From Sphingomonas gellani (GTDB taxonomy: Bacteria; Pseudomonadota; Alphaproteobacteria; Sphingomonadales; Sphingomonadaceae), in contig NZ_FOCF01000003.1 in NCBI RefSeq assembly GCF_900110035.1, forward strand, positions 1 through 64,000: 64,000 bases of DNA. Direction: 5' to 3'. The translations under genes and the position numbers were made by a program. Below are positions 15,034 to 22,179 of this stretch, piece after piece (position 1 is the first letter of the stretch; each line of letters opens with the position of its first letter). Below the pieces are notes generated by a model that worked only from the letters and a program-made list of their open reading frames with translations, was not told the origin of the DNA and made no database searches.

Positions 15034-15260
15034 TGCGCCGCCATTTCATTCCCCGCTTCGACTGGTCAGGCTGGGCGGGGTCCGCATTGACGGTTGATCC
15101 GCATGGCGGCGTCGAACTGCCTGCGGGATTTGCTCGCAGCCTGCGGACGGCACTCGGCCAGTCAACGCGCACCCGCGAATATGACGAAGTGAAGGGACGC
15201 GTCCTTTGCATCCAGTGGCTCGGCCTCATGATTGAGATCGGCTTCGGGAAGGTTAGCTGA
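15033..15260 (+). CDS. Small unknown phage protein preceding the methyltransferase
   Basis: 75 residues from ATG at 15033 (TGATG overlap, AGGAGGTG upstream); it ends in a TGATG overlap with the methyltransferase start. The sequence has alternating aromatic and basic residues at the start (RRHFIPRFDWSGWAG) and a beta-strand-like end (GRVLCIQWLGLMIEIGFG). No family recognised. The tight coupling on both sides suggests a constant partner of the methyltransferase, though that cannot be shown here. Confidence 0.65.
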   Translation: MRRHFIPRFDWSGWAGSALTVDPHGGVELPAGFARSLRTALGQSTRTREYDEVKGRVLCIQWLGLMIEIGFGKVS

Positions 15261-17125
15261 TGCGCCCGCTCGTCATCGACAACTTCGCTGGGGGCGGTGG
15301 GGCCTCGACCGGCATCGCGCGCGCGATCGGCCGCGAGCCAGACGTGGCGATCAACCACGATCCGGAGGCGGTGGCGATGCATATCGCCAACCATCCGACC
15401 ACACGCCATTATTGCCAGTCGATCCTTGCCGTCGATCCGCTCGACGCCACGGGCGGCGCGCCGGTCGCGCTCGCCTGGTTCTCCCCCGACTGCAAGCATC
15501 ACAGCAAGGCGAAAGGCGGGAAGCCGCGCGAGAAAAACATCCGCGACCTCGCATGGGTGGTGGTCCACTGGGCAGAACGCCTGCTGAAGGCGACGCCCGA
15601 CGGTCGCGGCGCGCCACAGGTCATCATGCTGGAGAACGTCGAAGAGTTCCGCCGTTGGGGTCCACTCGATGCCGAGGGCATGCCGATCAAGGAACGCCAG
15701 GGCGAAGAGTTCGACCTGTGGGTGCGGCGCCTGCGCCGGCTGGGCTACAAGGTCCAGTACCGCGAACTGCGCGCCTGCGACTATGGCGCGCCGACCAGCC
15801 GCAAGCGCCTCTACCTGATCGCCCGTCGCGATGGCCTGCCGATCGTCTGGCCGACGCCGACCCACGGCAAGCCGGACAGCGTCGAGGTGCGCAAGGGCAA
15901 GCTGCTCCCGTACCGCACCGCGGCCGAGTGCATCGACTGGTCGATCCCGTGCCCGTCGATCTTCGACCGCGCCCGGCCGCTGAAGCCGGCGACCAATCGC
16001 CGCATCGCGCACGGCGTCATGCGCTACGTCGTCAACACGGCGAAGCCGTTCATCCTCGGCACCGCGTTCACGAGCACCCGCGCCGCGCGCGTGTTCGACC
16101 CGCAGGATCCGCTACGCACTGCAACCAGCCAGCCGGAGCATGGCGTGGTCGATGCCGCGATCGTGCCGATCACGCATACGCAGAACAGCGCCCGGTCGCA
16201 CGACCCGGCAGAGCCGCTACGCACGATCACGACCGCCAATGGCGGCGAGTTCGCCCGGGCCACGGCCACGATCGCGCCGATCGACGCGGCCTTCATCGGC
16301 CAGCACAACTTTGACCGCGTCGGCCGGCCGGCGGACGAACCGCTGACCACCGCCACCGTGCGCGGCACGCAGCAGATGCTGACCACTGCGACACTCGTCC
16401 AGACCGGCTACGGCGAGCGGGAAGGGCAGGCGCCTCGCGCCCTTGATCTGGACACGCCGCTCGGCACGGTCGTTGCCGGGGGCGCGAAGCACGCTCCGGT
16501 GGCCGCGTTCCTGTCGACCTTCTACAGCAACGGAGGGCGCCACTCGGTCGATGCGCCGGCTCCGACTGTGATGGCCGGCAGCAACAAGCACGCCGTCGTG
16601 TGCGCCCATATGGAGCAGGCGAACACCGGCGGAATGCTGGGACGTGTGGCGGATAAGCCCCTGACCACCGTCACCACTACAGCCGCGCAACAGCGCCTAG
16701 TCGAGACGGTCATGGTGGAAGCCGACGCGCTGCCGCCCGACCAGCTGGCCCACGCCGTTCAGGTGGCCGCGTTCCTGGTGAAGTACTACGGAAACGAGGT
16801 CGACGGACACGGGCTGGATCAGCCGATCGGCACGGTCACGACCAAGGATCGATTCGCCGTCGTTACCGTGCCCATAGACGCAGCGACCTATGTAATCGTC
16901 GACATCGGCATGCGGATGCTCACCCCGCGTGAACTGGCCAACGCACAGGGCTTTCCCGCCGATTACACCCTCGCCGCGATCGGCCCCAACGGCAAACCCC
17001 TGACCAAGAGCAGCCAGATTGCCAAGATCGGCAACAGCGTCTGCCCCGACGTGGCCGAGGCGCTGGTCAGGGCCAACCTGCCGGCGCTGTGCGCGAACGA
17101 TACAGCGGACGAGGTGGCTGCGTGA
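15260..17125 (+). CDS. Phage C5-cytosine DNA methyltransferase with repeated recognition region
   Basis: 621 residues. Catalytic motifs are in canonical order: motif I DNFAGGGGASTG (7-18), motif IV with the nucleophile in FSPDCKHHSKAKGG (Cys78; PDC instead of the common PPC), motif VI LENVEEF, motif VIII SRKRLYLIAR, motif IX LTPRELANAQGFP (554-566) and motif X IAKIGNSVCP. Between VIII and IX lies a very large region (about 200-550) with seven copies of a P-L-x-T-V/A-T unit at about 283, 319, 360, 399, 432, 466 and 521. It would methylate phage DNA and protect it from host restriction. No cognate endonuclease is adjacent. The start overlaps the previous stop as TGATG. Confidence 0.94.
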   Translation: MRPLVIDNFAGGGGASTGIARAIGREPDVAINHDPEAVAMHIANHPTTRHYCQSILAVDPLDATGGAPVALAWFSPDCKHHSKAKGGKPREKNIRDLAWVVVHWAERLLKATPDGRGAPQVIMLENVEEFRRWGPLDAEGMPIKERQGEEFDLWVRRLRRLGYKVQYRELRACDYGAPTSRKRLYLIARRDGLPIVWPTPTHGKPDSVEVRKGKLLPYRTAAECIDWSIPCPSIFDRARPLKPATNRRIAHGVMRYVVNTAKPFILGTAFTSTRAARVFDPQDPLRTATSQPEHGVVDAAIVPITHTQNSARSHDPAEPLRTITTANGGEFARATATIAPIDAAFIGQHNFDRVGRPADEPLTTATVRGTQQMLTTATLVQTGYGEREGQAPRALDLDTPLGTVVAGGAKHAPVAAFLSTFYSNGGRHSVDAPAPTVMAGSNKHAVVCAHMEQANTGGMLGRVADKPLTTVTTTAAQQRLVETVMVEADALPPDQLAHAVQVAAFLVKYYGNEVDGHGLDQPIGTVTTKDRFAVVTVPIDAATYVIVDIGMRMLTPRELANAQGFPADYTLAAIGPNGKPLTKSSQIAKIGNSVCPDVAEALVRANLPALCANDTADEVAA

Positions 17126-17308
17126 TCAGTAATCGCTGTGTCGAGCCATGGAAACGACGCTCCGGCCCAGCTTGCTTGGCCGATGGGCCAACTGGCGCTC
17201 TGCCATCTCTAGCTTACGAGCTTGCTCGTTCACCTGCTCCTGAAGCTGTTGGATGTTACGCTCCAGCAACTGCACTCGCTGCGCGAGGTCTTGCGTATCA
17301 ATCGCCAT
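17126..17308 (-). CDS. Small coiled-coil protein, antisense to the rightward operon
   Basis: 60 residues from ATG at 17308 with AGGAG eight bases upstream. The middle is a clear heptad coiled coil, LAQRVQLLERNIQQLQEQVN and onward, followed by a basic tail (HRPSKLGRSVVSMARHSDY). Its stop abuts the methyltransferase stop, so the two genes converge, and its start is 61 bases from a rightward gene, so it needs its own promoter. Being the only leftward gene in this part of the prophage, it may be an independently expressed lysogeny gene. Family unknown. Confidence 0.7.
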   Translation of the reverse strand: MAIDTQDLAQRVQLLERNIQQLQEQVNEQARKLEMAERQLAHRPSKLGRSVVSMARHSDY

Positions 17309-17369
17309 GGGGAACACTCCTGTTGGCCCCCCACATGGTGGTTCCGGCTCTTCAATCAACGGTGCGGGA

Positions 17370-17852
17370 ATGACTTCGTTACCGCCCCGCCTCGCCGATT
17401 ACCGCTTTCGGGGATACTGCGCCGACACGGCTGCGCATCTGCTACGTGGTCGCGAGGCGAGCTTCCCCGCCTATGTCGAGGCCGGCAAGCTGACGGCCGA
17501 AGCTGCGGGGGAAGGGCTTGCGCTTATCCGAGCGCTGGCTGCGCAGTGGCGTTGGATCACCGACTTGGCCGCGCCGGCCTGTCCCGCATGGAATGACCGC
17601 ACCGGCTATTTCGGCCGCTACAATCACCTGCTGGTCGCGGAGCTCGCCACAATCGCGGTCAAGGCGCGTGCCCAGGCCGACCGCAATCCGACCAGCGACG
17701 ATCGCCGCATCATGGCAGACCTGTGCGACGCACTGGCATGGCACCAGCGCCCCTACAGCGGCCTATCCGGCGAGGCCGTGATTGTTGTGATGGTCAGCGC
17801 CGAGCGCGTGGTCGATCTGCGGCGAAAGCGCGCGGAAAGGCTCGCTGCCTGA
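17370..17852 (+). CDS. Unknown phage protein
   Basis: 160 residues from ATG at 17370. The sequence is largely helical with several aromatic pairs (YRFRGYCADTAAHLLRGREA, QWRWITDL, GRYNHLLVAELATIAVKARA). A family of alphaproteobacterial phage proteins of similar size is often found near serine integrases, but I cannot name it. Its stop overlaps the next start as TGATG. The ribosome site is weak (GCGGGA), so expression may be low. Confidence 0.6.
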   Translation: MTSLPPRLADYRFRGYCADTAAHLLRGREASFPAYVEAGKLTAEAAGEGLALIRALAAQWRWITDLAAPACPAWNDRTGYFGRYNHLLVAELATIAVKARAQADRNPTSDDRRIMADLCDALAWHQRPYSGLSGEAVIVVMVSAERVVDLRRKRAERLAA

Positions 17853-18013
17853 TGGCTAGCCGCGGTCGCCTCGATCCCGCGCCGGCTCAGCCGTCGCCCC
17901 CCGATGTGATCGCCTTCGTCGAGGCGCTTGCACGGGCCCACGTCGCGCGGGACATTGCCGCGGCCCGCAAGGATCCGAATCGTGCGAACCCTCATCTACG
18001 CCCGGTACAGTAG
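17852..18013 (+). CDS. Tiny protein overlapping the integrase start
   Basis: 53 residues, beginning MASRGRLDPAPAQPSPPDVI. The core DVIAFVEALARAHVARDIAAA is a single amphipathic helix. It starts in a TGATG overlap and its last 32 bases run over the first codons of the integrase in another frame, so integrase translation is probably coupled to it. Similar helix-only proteins precede serine recombinases in other alphaproteobacterial elements as far as I recall; a recombination-directionality factor is possible but unproven. Confidence 0.55.
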   Translation: MASRGRLDPAPAQPSPPDVIAFVEALARAHVARDIAAARKDPNRANPHLRPVQ

Positions 18014-19565
18014 CGCTCTCCAGAATACCTGGTCGATCGAGGACCAGGTTGCAGCGTGCCGCGAACGTGGAGAGCGTGAGGGCTGGACGATCGCGGGCGT
18101 CTACGAGGATCGCGCTATCAGCGGCGCGGCCGGAATGGGCGAGGCGCAGCGGCCCGGGCTGGCGGCGCTGCTCGCCCACCTCGGCCGGGGCGGGATCGAG
18201 CAGGTCGTGGTCGATTCGACCAGTCGCCTCGCCCGCGATCAAGGCGACGCACACCAGTTGCGCAAGCTGATCAACTTCCGGGGTGCCCGGCTCTTTTCGC
18301 TCGCGGACGGTGAGATCGACGCTTTCAAGGGCGCGTTCAAGGCGTTGCTCGACGAACAGCAGCGCGTGGACCTCGCCCACAACATTCGCCGTGCCCATCG
18401 CGGCCGCGTCGCCGAGGGACGATCAGCAAACACGGTTGCCTACGGCTACCGTCGGGTCAGCAAGCTTGATGATCGCGGCGAGTTGATCCGCGGACTCCGC
18501 GAGGTCGACCCCGAACAAGCCGAGATTGTGCGCCGCATATATCGCGAGTACGTGGCCGGCCGGAGCGCGCAGGCGATCGCCTTCCAGCTTAACGCCGAGT
18601 GCGTGCCTCCGCCAAAGCGCGGGATCTGGCGCGCTTCCGCTATCGCGGCCCATCGCGGCGAAGGGTTTGGCATTTTGTGCAACCCGATCTACGTCGGCCG
18701 CATGGTTTACGGCCGCACCAAGGCCGTGGTCGACCCGACGACGCGAGAGCGTCGCTTCGTAAAGGGCGATGGTCACCTTACAGAAACCGCCGTGCCGCAC
18801 CTCCGGATCATCGATGACGCGCTTTACGCCGAGGTGCAGGATCAGCTCGCCCGGCGCGCCACTCCGCGCCCCGAAACGCAGCGCCGACCGAAGCACATCC
18901 TATCGGGCCTAGGCATCTGCGGCGTGTGCGACAGCCCCTGGATCATCGTCAGCCATGGCAACTGGGGATGCAGCAAGCACGACGGCGGAAAGGCGTGCAC
19001 CAACAACCGACGGATTGCGACCCGAAAGCTGGAGAGGACAGTGCTGGCCGACCTGAAAGGGCAGATGCTCGCCCCCGACGTCGTGTCGGCCTACCTGCGC
19101 GAATACCACCGCGAGCACGCCCGCCAGACAGCCACGCTCGGCCGCGACCACGATCGGGTAGAGCGGAGACTGGGAGAAGCGACGCGCAAGGTCGACCGCC
19201 TGGTGGCCGCCGTCGCTGAGGGAGGCAGCGAGTTCGCTGAAATACGATCGTCGCTGGCATCAGCCCGCGACGATCGAGACGCACTCGCCCGCGAACTGGC
19301 CAGCATGGACGCGCTGCCGGTGCTCACATTGCACCCCGGCCTTGCCGACCAGTACCGCCGCGAGATTGAAGATCTTGATCGATCGCTGGCCGGCGAGGAG
19401 ACGCGCCTGGAGGCGGTGCCGAGGCTGCGAAAGCTGATCGCGCGGATTGTGGCGACACCGCATCCAAGCGGTCGCGGCGTCGCTATACAGGTCGTGCGGC
19501 AGATCGATCAGGTGCTTGCGTTTGCCAGCACTCAAATTGTTTCGGTTAGGGCAACATCCAGGTGA
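17982..19565 (+). CDS. int: Large serine integrase (phage site-specific recombinase)
   Basis: 527 residues from GTG at 17982, with AAGGA nine bases upstream; the frame is open further upstream but similarity starts at VRTLIYARYSS. The resolvase domain (1-150) carries the nucleophile serine in YARYS (Ser10) and the downstream arginines (for example SRLARDQGD). A recombinase domain follows (about 155-290), then a zinc ribbon with CGVCDSP and a second Cys cluster (about 313-342), and a long coiled coil (about 385-470) typical of enzymes that integrate one way unless a partner protein is present. It lies next to the attR junction, as expected. Its 3' end overlaps the convergent protease gene by 20 bases. 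Confidence 0.95.
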   Translation: MRTLIYARYSSALQNTWSIEDQVAACRERGEREGWTIAGVYEDRAISGAAGMGEAQRPGLAALLAHLGRGGIEQVVVDSTSRLARDQGDAHQLRKLINFRGARLFSLADGEIDAFKGAFKALLDEQQRVDLAHNIRRAHRGRVAEGRSANTVAYGYRRVSKLDDRGELIRGLREVDPEQAEIVRRIYREYVAGRSAQAIAFQLNAECVPPPKRGIWRASAIAAHRGEGFGILCNPIYVGRMVYGRTKAVVDPTTRERRFVKGDGHLTETAVPHLRIIDDALYAEVQDQLARRATPRPETQRRPKHILSGLGICGVCDSPWIIVSHGNWGCSKHDGGKACTNNRRIATRKLERTVLADLKGQMLAPDVVSAYLREYHREHARQTATLGRDHDRVERRLGEATRKVDRLVAAVAEGGSEFAEIRSSLASARDDRDALARELASMDALPVLTLHPGLADQYRREIEDLDRSLAGEETRLEAVPRLRKLIARIVATPHPSGRGVAIQVVRQIDQVLAFASTQIVSVRATSR

Positions 19566-19989
19566 AGGTGCCGGCACGGGTCAGGGTAAGGTCACCCTGC
19601 GCGATCACATCCATTCCGATCAGTACGTCGAAATCGCCGTTGTCCCGGAAGTCGACACCTGAGACCTCATCGAACATGTAATAGCCACGGGCGCCCTTAT
19701 CATCGTACAAGGCACCAAGAACGAACCTGTATCGGTTGTGCTGCTCGATGCTGGACACTCCGCCGAGGTTCAACTTGCCGCGCGGCCGAAGCCCGATCTG
19801 CTTCGCAGCCGATCGCGAAATACAAGTCTTTGTAGCCCCGGTGTCGATCAGACCTCTTAGAGCGCTAACCTGAGAAGTCGGCACGACGGTATGGGGCTGC
19901 ACGCCATGCACAACCACCGGGGCTGGCTGAAGCGCGACGTCGATGATGAGACGTCGGTGGGCATCGACGACGCCCGTGACTGTAGCCAC
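19546..19989 (-). CDS. Retropepsin-like aspartic protease (prophage cargo)
   Basis: 147 residues from GTG at 19989. The catalytic motif LIDTGATKTCIS (Asp49-Thr-Gly-Ala) and the second hydrophobic-hydrophobic-Gly motif DVLIGMDVIAQGDL (about 121-134) are the two hallmarks of the single-domain, dimer-forming clan AA retropepsins. The N-terminus has no signal peptide, so it should act in the cytoplasm. It follows the 81-aa gene after only 2 bases (TAA GC GTG), so the pair is co-translated. Its end overlaps the integrase end. Position between integrase and attR marks it as phage cargo. Its substrate is unknown; the partner protein is one candidate. Confidence 0.85.
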   Translation of the reverse strand: MATVTGVVDAHRRLIIDVALQPAPVVVHGVQPHTVVPTSQVSALRGLIDTGATKTCISRSAAKQIGLRPRGKLNLGGVSSIEQHNRYRFVLGALYDDKGARGYYMFDEVSGVDFRDNGDFDVLIGMDVIAQGDLTLTRAGTFTWMLP

Positions 19990-19991
19990 GC

Positions 19992-20237
19992 TTACGCGAC
20001 AACGTGCGAGAAAAAGCCGAGATCGACCACCTCTTCGGTGACCTCTTGGATCGAGAAGATGTCGTCCTTGTAAGCGTCCATGCCGGCGCCCTCGGCCTCC
20101 CCAGCGGTCGGGTAGAACGAGGTAACGTCACCGTGTCGTAGGAGCGCCCACTGCCCCTTTCGGGCAGGCAGGAACTGGTGGACGACGCGCTGGAAGCTGT
20201 CGAAATTACGATCAATCTCTTCCTGCAAAGCGTCCAT
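19992..20237 (-). CDS. 81-residue protein paired with the retropepsin-like protease
   Basis: 81 residues from ATG at 20237, with GGAGA eight bases upstream. The pattern resembles small DUF5678-type proteins: an N-terminal helix (MDALQEEIDRNFDSFQRVV), a beta strand WALLRHGDVTSFYPTAGEAE, and a conserved-looking end IFSIQEVTEEVVDLGFFSHV. In other proteobacteria similar proteins are, as I recall, often encoded just before a retropepsin-like protein. The lower GC of the flanking 20238-20330 segment, and its position between integrase and host junction, indicate phage cargo. It could be substrate, adaptor or sensor for the protease; no direct evidence. Confidence 0.72.
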   Translation of the reverse strand: MDALQEEIDRNFDSFQRVVHQFLPARKGQWALLRHGDVTSFYPTAGEAEGAGMDAYKDDIFSIQEVTEEVVDLGFFSHVVA

Positions 20238-20314
20238 GGTTGGTCTCCGTTTCCCCTGAACCCCGCCTAACATGCACAGATTCTCGGACGCAAACGTTAA
20301 ACGAGGCCCAATAG

Positions 20315-20345
20315 ACTCATCGAAAATATACCTGTTACGCCGCCT
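20315..20345. other. Approximate right attachment junction (attR)
   Basis: Host glycosyltransferase reading-frame similarity is secure from about 20345 (FAQAH), and the same frame contains a TAG at 20312. The crossover therefore lies between. The exact two-base core cannot be set without the left junction, which is outside the window. The stretch just before it (20321-20338) is AT-rich compared with the host side. Confidence 0.6.
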
Positions 20346-21124
20346 TCGCTCAGGCGCATGGCCGGCATATGCTGGTCCGCACCGCACTCGGCGCGGCGAT
20401 GCCGCTGGCGGGGACGGGATGCGCCGTCGCGGTGGCGATGCTGGCGCGCATCGCCGACGCGCGTGGCGGCGATCCGTTCGATGCCGCCAGCCTGACGGAG
20501 GATTACGAACTCGGCCTGCGGATCGCGGAGCTGGGCGGGCGGGGCAGTTTCGTCCGGGTGACGGCGGCGGATGGCGGCACGGTGGCGGTGCGCGCTTATT
20601 TTCCCATGCGGTTCGGTGCGTCTGCCCGGCAAAAGGCGCGCTGGATGACCGGCATCGCGCTCGCCGGATGGGATCGTACCGGCTGGGCGCGAAGCTGGGC
20701 GGTGGGCGATCATTGGATGCGGATGCGCGACCGCCGCGCGCCGCTCGCCATGCTGGTGCTCGCCGCGGCCTATGCCGGGGGCGTGGCGTGGGTGGTCAGC
20801 CTGGCTGGGCATGGATGGTGGGGCGGCGATGCGCTGCCGGCGGTACCCGGCTGGTTGCTGATCGCGAACGGCGCGTTGCTCGTCTGGCGGTTGCTGATGC
20901 GGGCGACGGCGACGGGCGCGGCCTATGGCTGGCGGCAAGGCCTGTTGTCGCTGCCCCGTTTCGTGGTCGGCAACATCATCGCGCTGGCCGCGGCGCGGCG
21001 GGCATTGACGATGTACCTGCGGATGCTGGCGGGCGAAGCGCTGCGATGGGACAAGACCCGGCACGTGTTTCCCGATCTGGCGGACGAGTCGCTGGTCGCC
21101 CCGCCGCTGGCCAAGGCCGCGTGA
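20333..21124 (+). pseudogene. C-terminal part of an NfrB-type glycosyltransferase, cut by prophage insertion
   Basis: The remaining 263 codons match the C-terminal half of family 2 glycosyltransferases annotated as phage N4 adsorption protein B: TALGAAMPLAGTGCAV, then the catalytic LTEDYELGLRI block (ED(Y) motif), and ARQKARWMTGIALAGWDR with the QxxRW-type motif, followed by three or four transmembrane segments (about 20740-21020). The N-terminal GT-A part with the first aspartates is absent and the frame meets a stop at 20312, so the gene is interrupted rather than starting at the internal ATG 20369. In E. coli, NfrB makes a surface polysaccharide required by phage N4. The next gene overlaps by GTGA. 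Confidence 0.85.
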
Positions 21125-22140
21125 GGACGGGGCGGCCGCTGCGGTTCCTGGCGGTCACGCTGGGGGGATGGACCGCCATGCGAGTCGCCTGGCTGTTGCC
21201 GGATATCGATTCGGGTGCCGACCTGATCCGCGCGGTGGCACCGCCGCTCGCCGCCGCGACGCTAAATCGTCCCCTCGCGACAGCATCGGCGACGCGTGCG
21301 GAGCATGGCCGTCAGGGTCGATCGAAGCCGGTTGCGGTCGCATCCGATCGCGCCGCCGAACGTACCTCGTCGAACTCCGCAGTCCCGACCCGCATCGCCG
21401 TGGCGGTCGATGCCACGGTTCCGTCCGGACAGGCGGTCGCGGTTGCCGACCCGGATCGGAAAGCTGAAGGCGCCATCGTCGCGCCGGTCGGGTCCACACC
21501 GCCGCCCTCGGCGACCGCGCGTCTGTCGGGCAGCGCGTGGTTGCTGGCGCGGGGCGGGTCGGGCGGGACGCTGACCGGCGGCCGGCTTGGCGGATCACAG
21601 GCGGGCGCGCGGCTGACCTATGCCCTGGATCACGGCCGCCGCATCGCGATCGCGGCGCGTGTCGCCTCGCCGCTGCAAGGGCAGGGGCGCGAGGCCGCCA
21701 TTGGCGTGGAGTGGCGCCCGGCCGCTCTGCCGGTGCGGCTGGTGGCGGAGCAGCGCGTGTCCCTGGACAGTGGGCGCGGCGGGCCGACGCTGCTGGCGAT
21801 CGGCGGTTTCGGACCGGTGCCCGTTGCCGCAGGCTTTCGGCTGGAAGCGTATGCGCAGGCGGGCGCGGTGGCGCGCGGGCAGGTGGAAGGTTTCGCGGAT
21901 GGTGCCGCCCGCGCCACGCGCGTGGTGGCGGCGCTGGGGCGTGCGCGGATCGACCTGGGCGGTGGTGCATGGGGCGCAGTGCAGCGCGATGCCGGGCGGT
22001 TCGACATCGGGCCGACGCTGGGCATGGGGGTACCGGTCGCAGGTCGCTCGCTGCGCATGACGCTGGACTGGCGACAGCGGGTCGTGGGGGAAGCGCGGCC
22101 GGGGTCGGGCCCGGCCCTGTCGGTCGGCACGGATTTCTGA
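21121..22140 (+). CDS. NfrA C-terminus-like outer-membrane protein
   Basis: 339 residues from GTG at 21121, overlapping the glycosyltransferase stop as GTGA. A short hydrophobic N-terminus (LRFLAVTLGGWTAMRVAWLL) may be an uncleaved signal anchor. A Pro/Ala linker follows, then beta-strand-rich sequence from about 135, with GSQAGARLTYALDHGRRIA, RLVAEQRVSLD, GAWGAVQRDAGRFDIGPTLG and a terminal MTLDWRQRVVGEARPGSG ending in DF. This resembles the C-terminal domain of N4 adsorption protein A (NfrA), the partner of NfrB in exopolysaccharide export. The TPR part of NfrA is missing, so it is a short or split version. Confidence 0.72.
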   Translation: MRTGRPLRFLAVTLGGWTAMRVAWLLPDIDSGADLIRAVAPPLAAATLNRPLATASATRAEHGRQGRSKPVAVASDRAAERTSSNSAVPTRIAVAVDATVPSGQAVAVADPDRKAEGAIVAPVGSTPPPSATARLSGSAWLLARGGSGGTLTGGRLGGSQAGARLTYALDHGRRIAIAARVASPLQGQGREAAIGVEWRPAALPVRLVAEQRVSLDSGRGGPTLLAIGGFGPVPVAAGFRLEAYAQAGAVARGQVEGFADGAARATRVVAALGRARIDLGGGAWGAVQRDAGRFDIGPTLGMGVPVAGRSLRMTLDWRQRVVGEARPGSGPALSVGTDF

Positions 22141-22179
22141 TGGTGGCGGCGGGCGTGCGGGCGGGGTAAGCCGTCGCGC

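Larger units (their letters stand above)
1..20335. mobile_element. Integrated tailed-phage genome (prophage), right-hand portion; left end outside the window
   Basis: Terminase, prohead protease/capsid, replication genes, CI-like repressor with operators, and a large serine integrase are contiguous and arranged as in a temperate phage. The right boundary is placed where reading-frame similarity to an nfrB-type glycosyltransferase begins (about 20333), just beyond an in-frame TAG at 20312. Structural genes run off the left edge, so portal, tail, lysis genes and attL are not visible. The serine integrase fits insertion into a protein-coding gene rather than a tRNA. Whether the prophage is inducible cannot be judged because the late genes are incomplete here. 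Confidence 0.93.

Noticed and set aside
19989..19996. CGCTTACG as an eighth repressor operator before the protease gene
   Set aside because: It differs at the outer base and coincides with the TAA stop of the 81-aa gene; more likely chance.
20369..21124. ATG at 20369 as the true start of a complete small glycosyltransferase
   Set aside because: Family similarity continues upstream to about 20345 and the N-terminal catalytic half is missing, so a truncated gene explains the data better.
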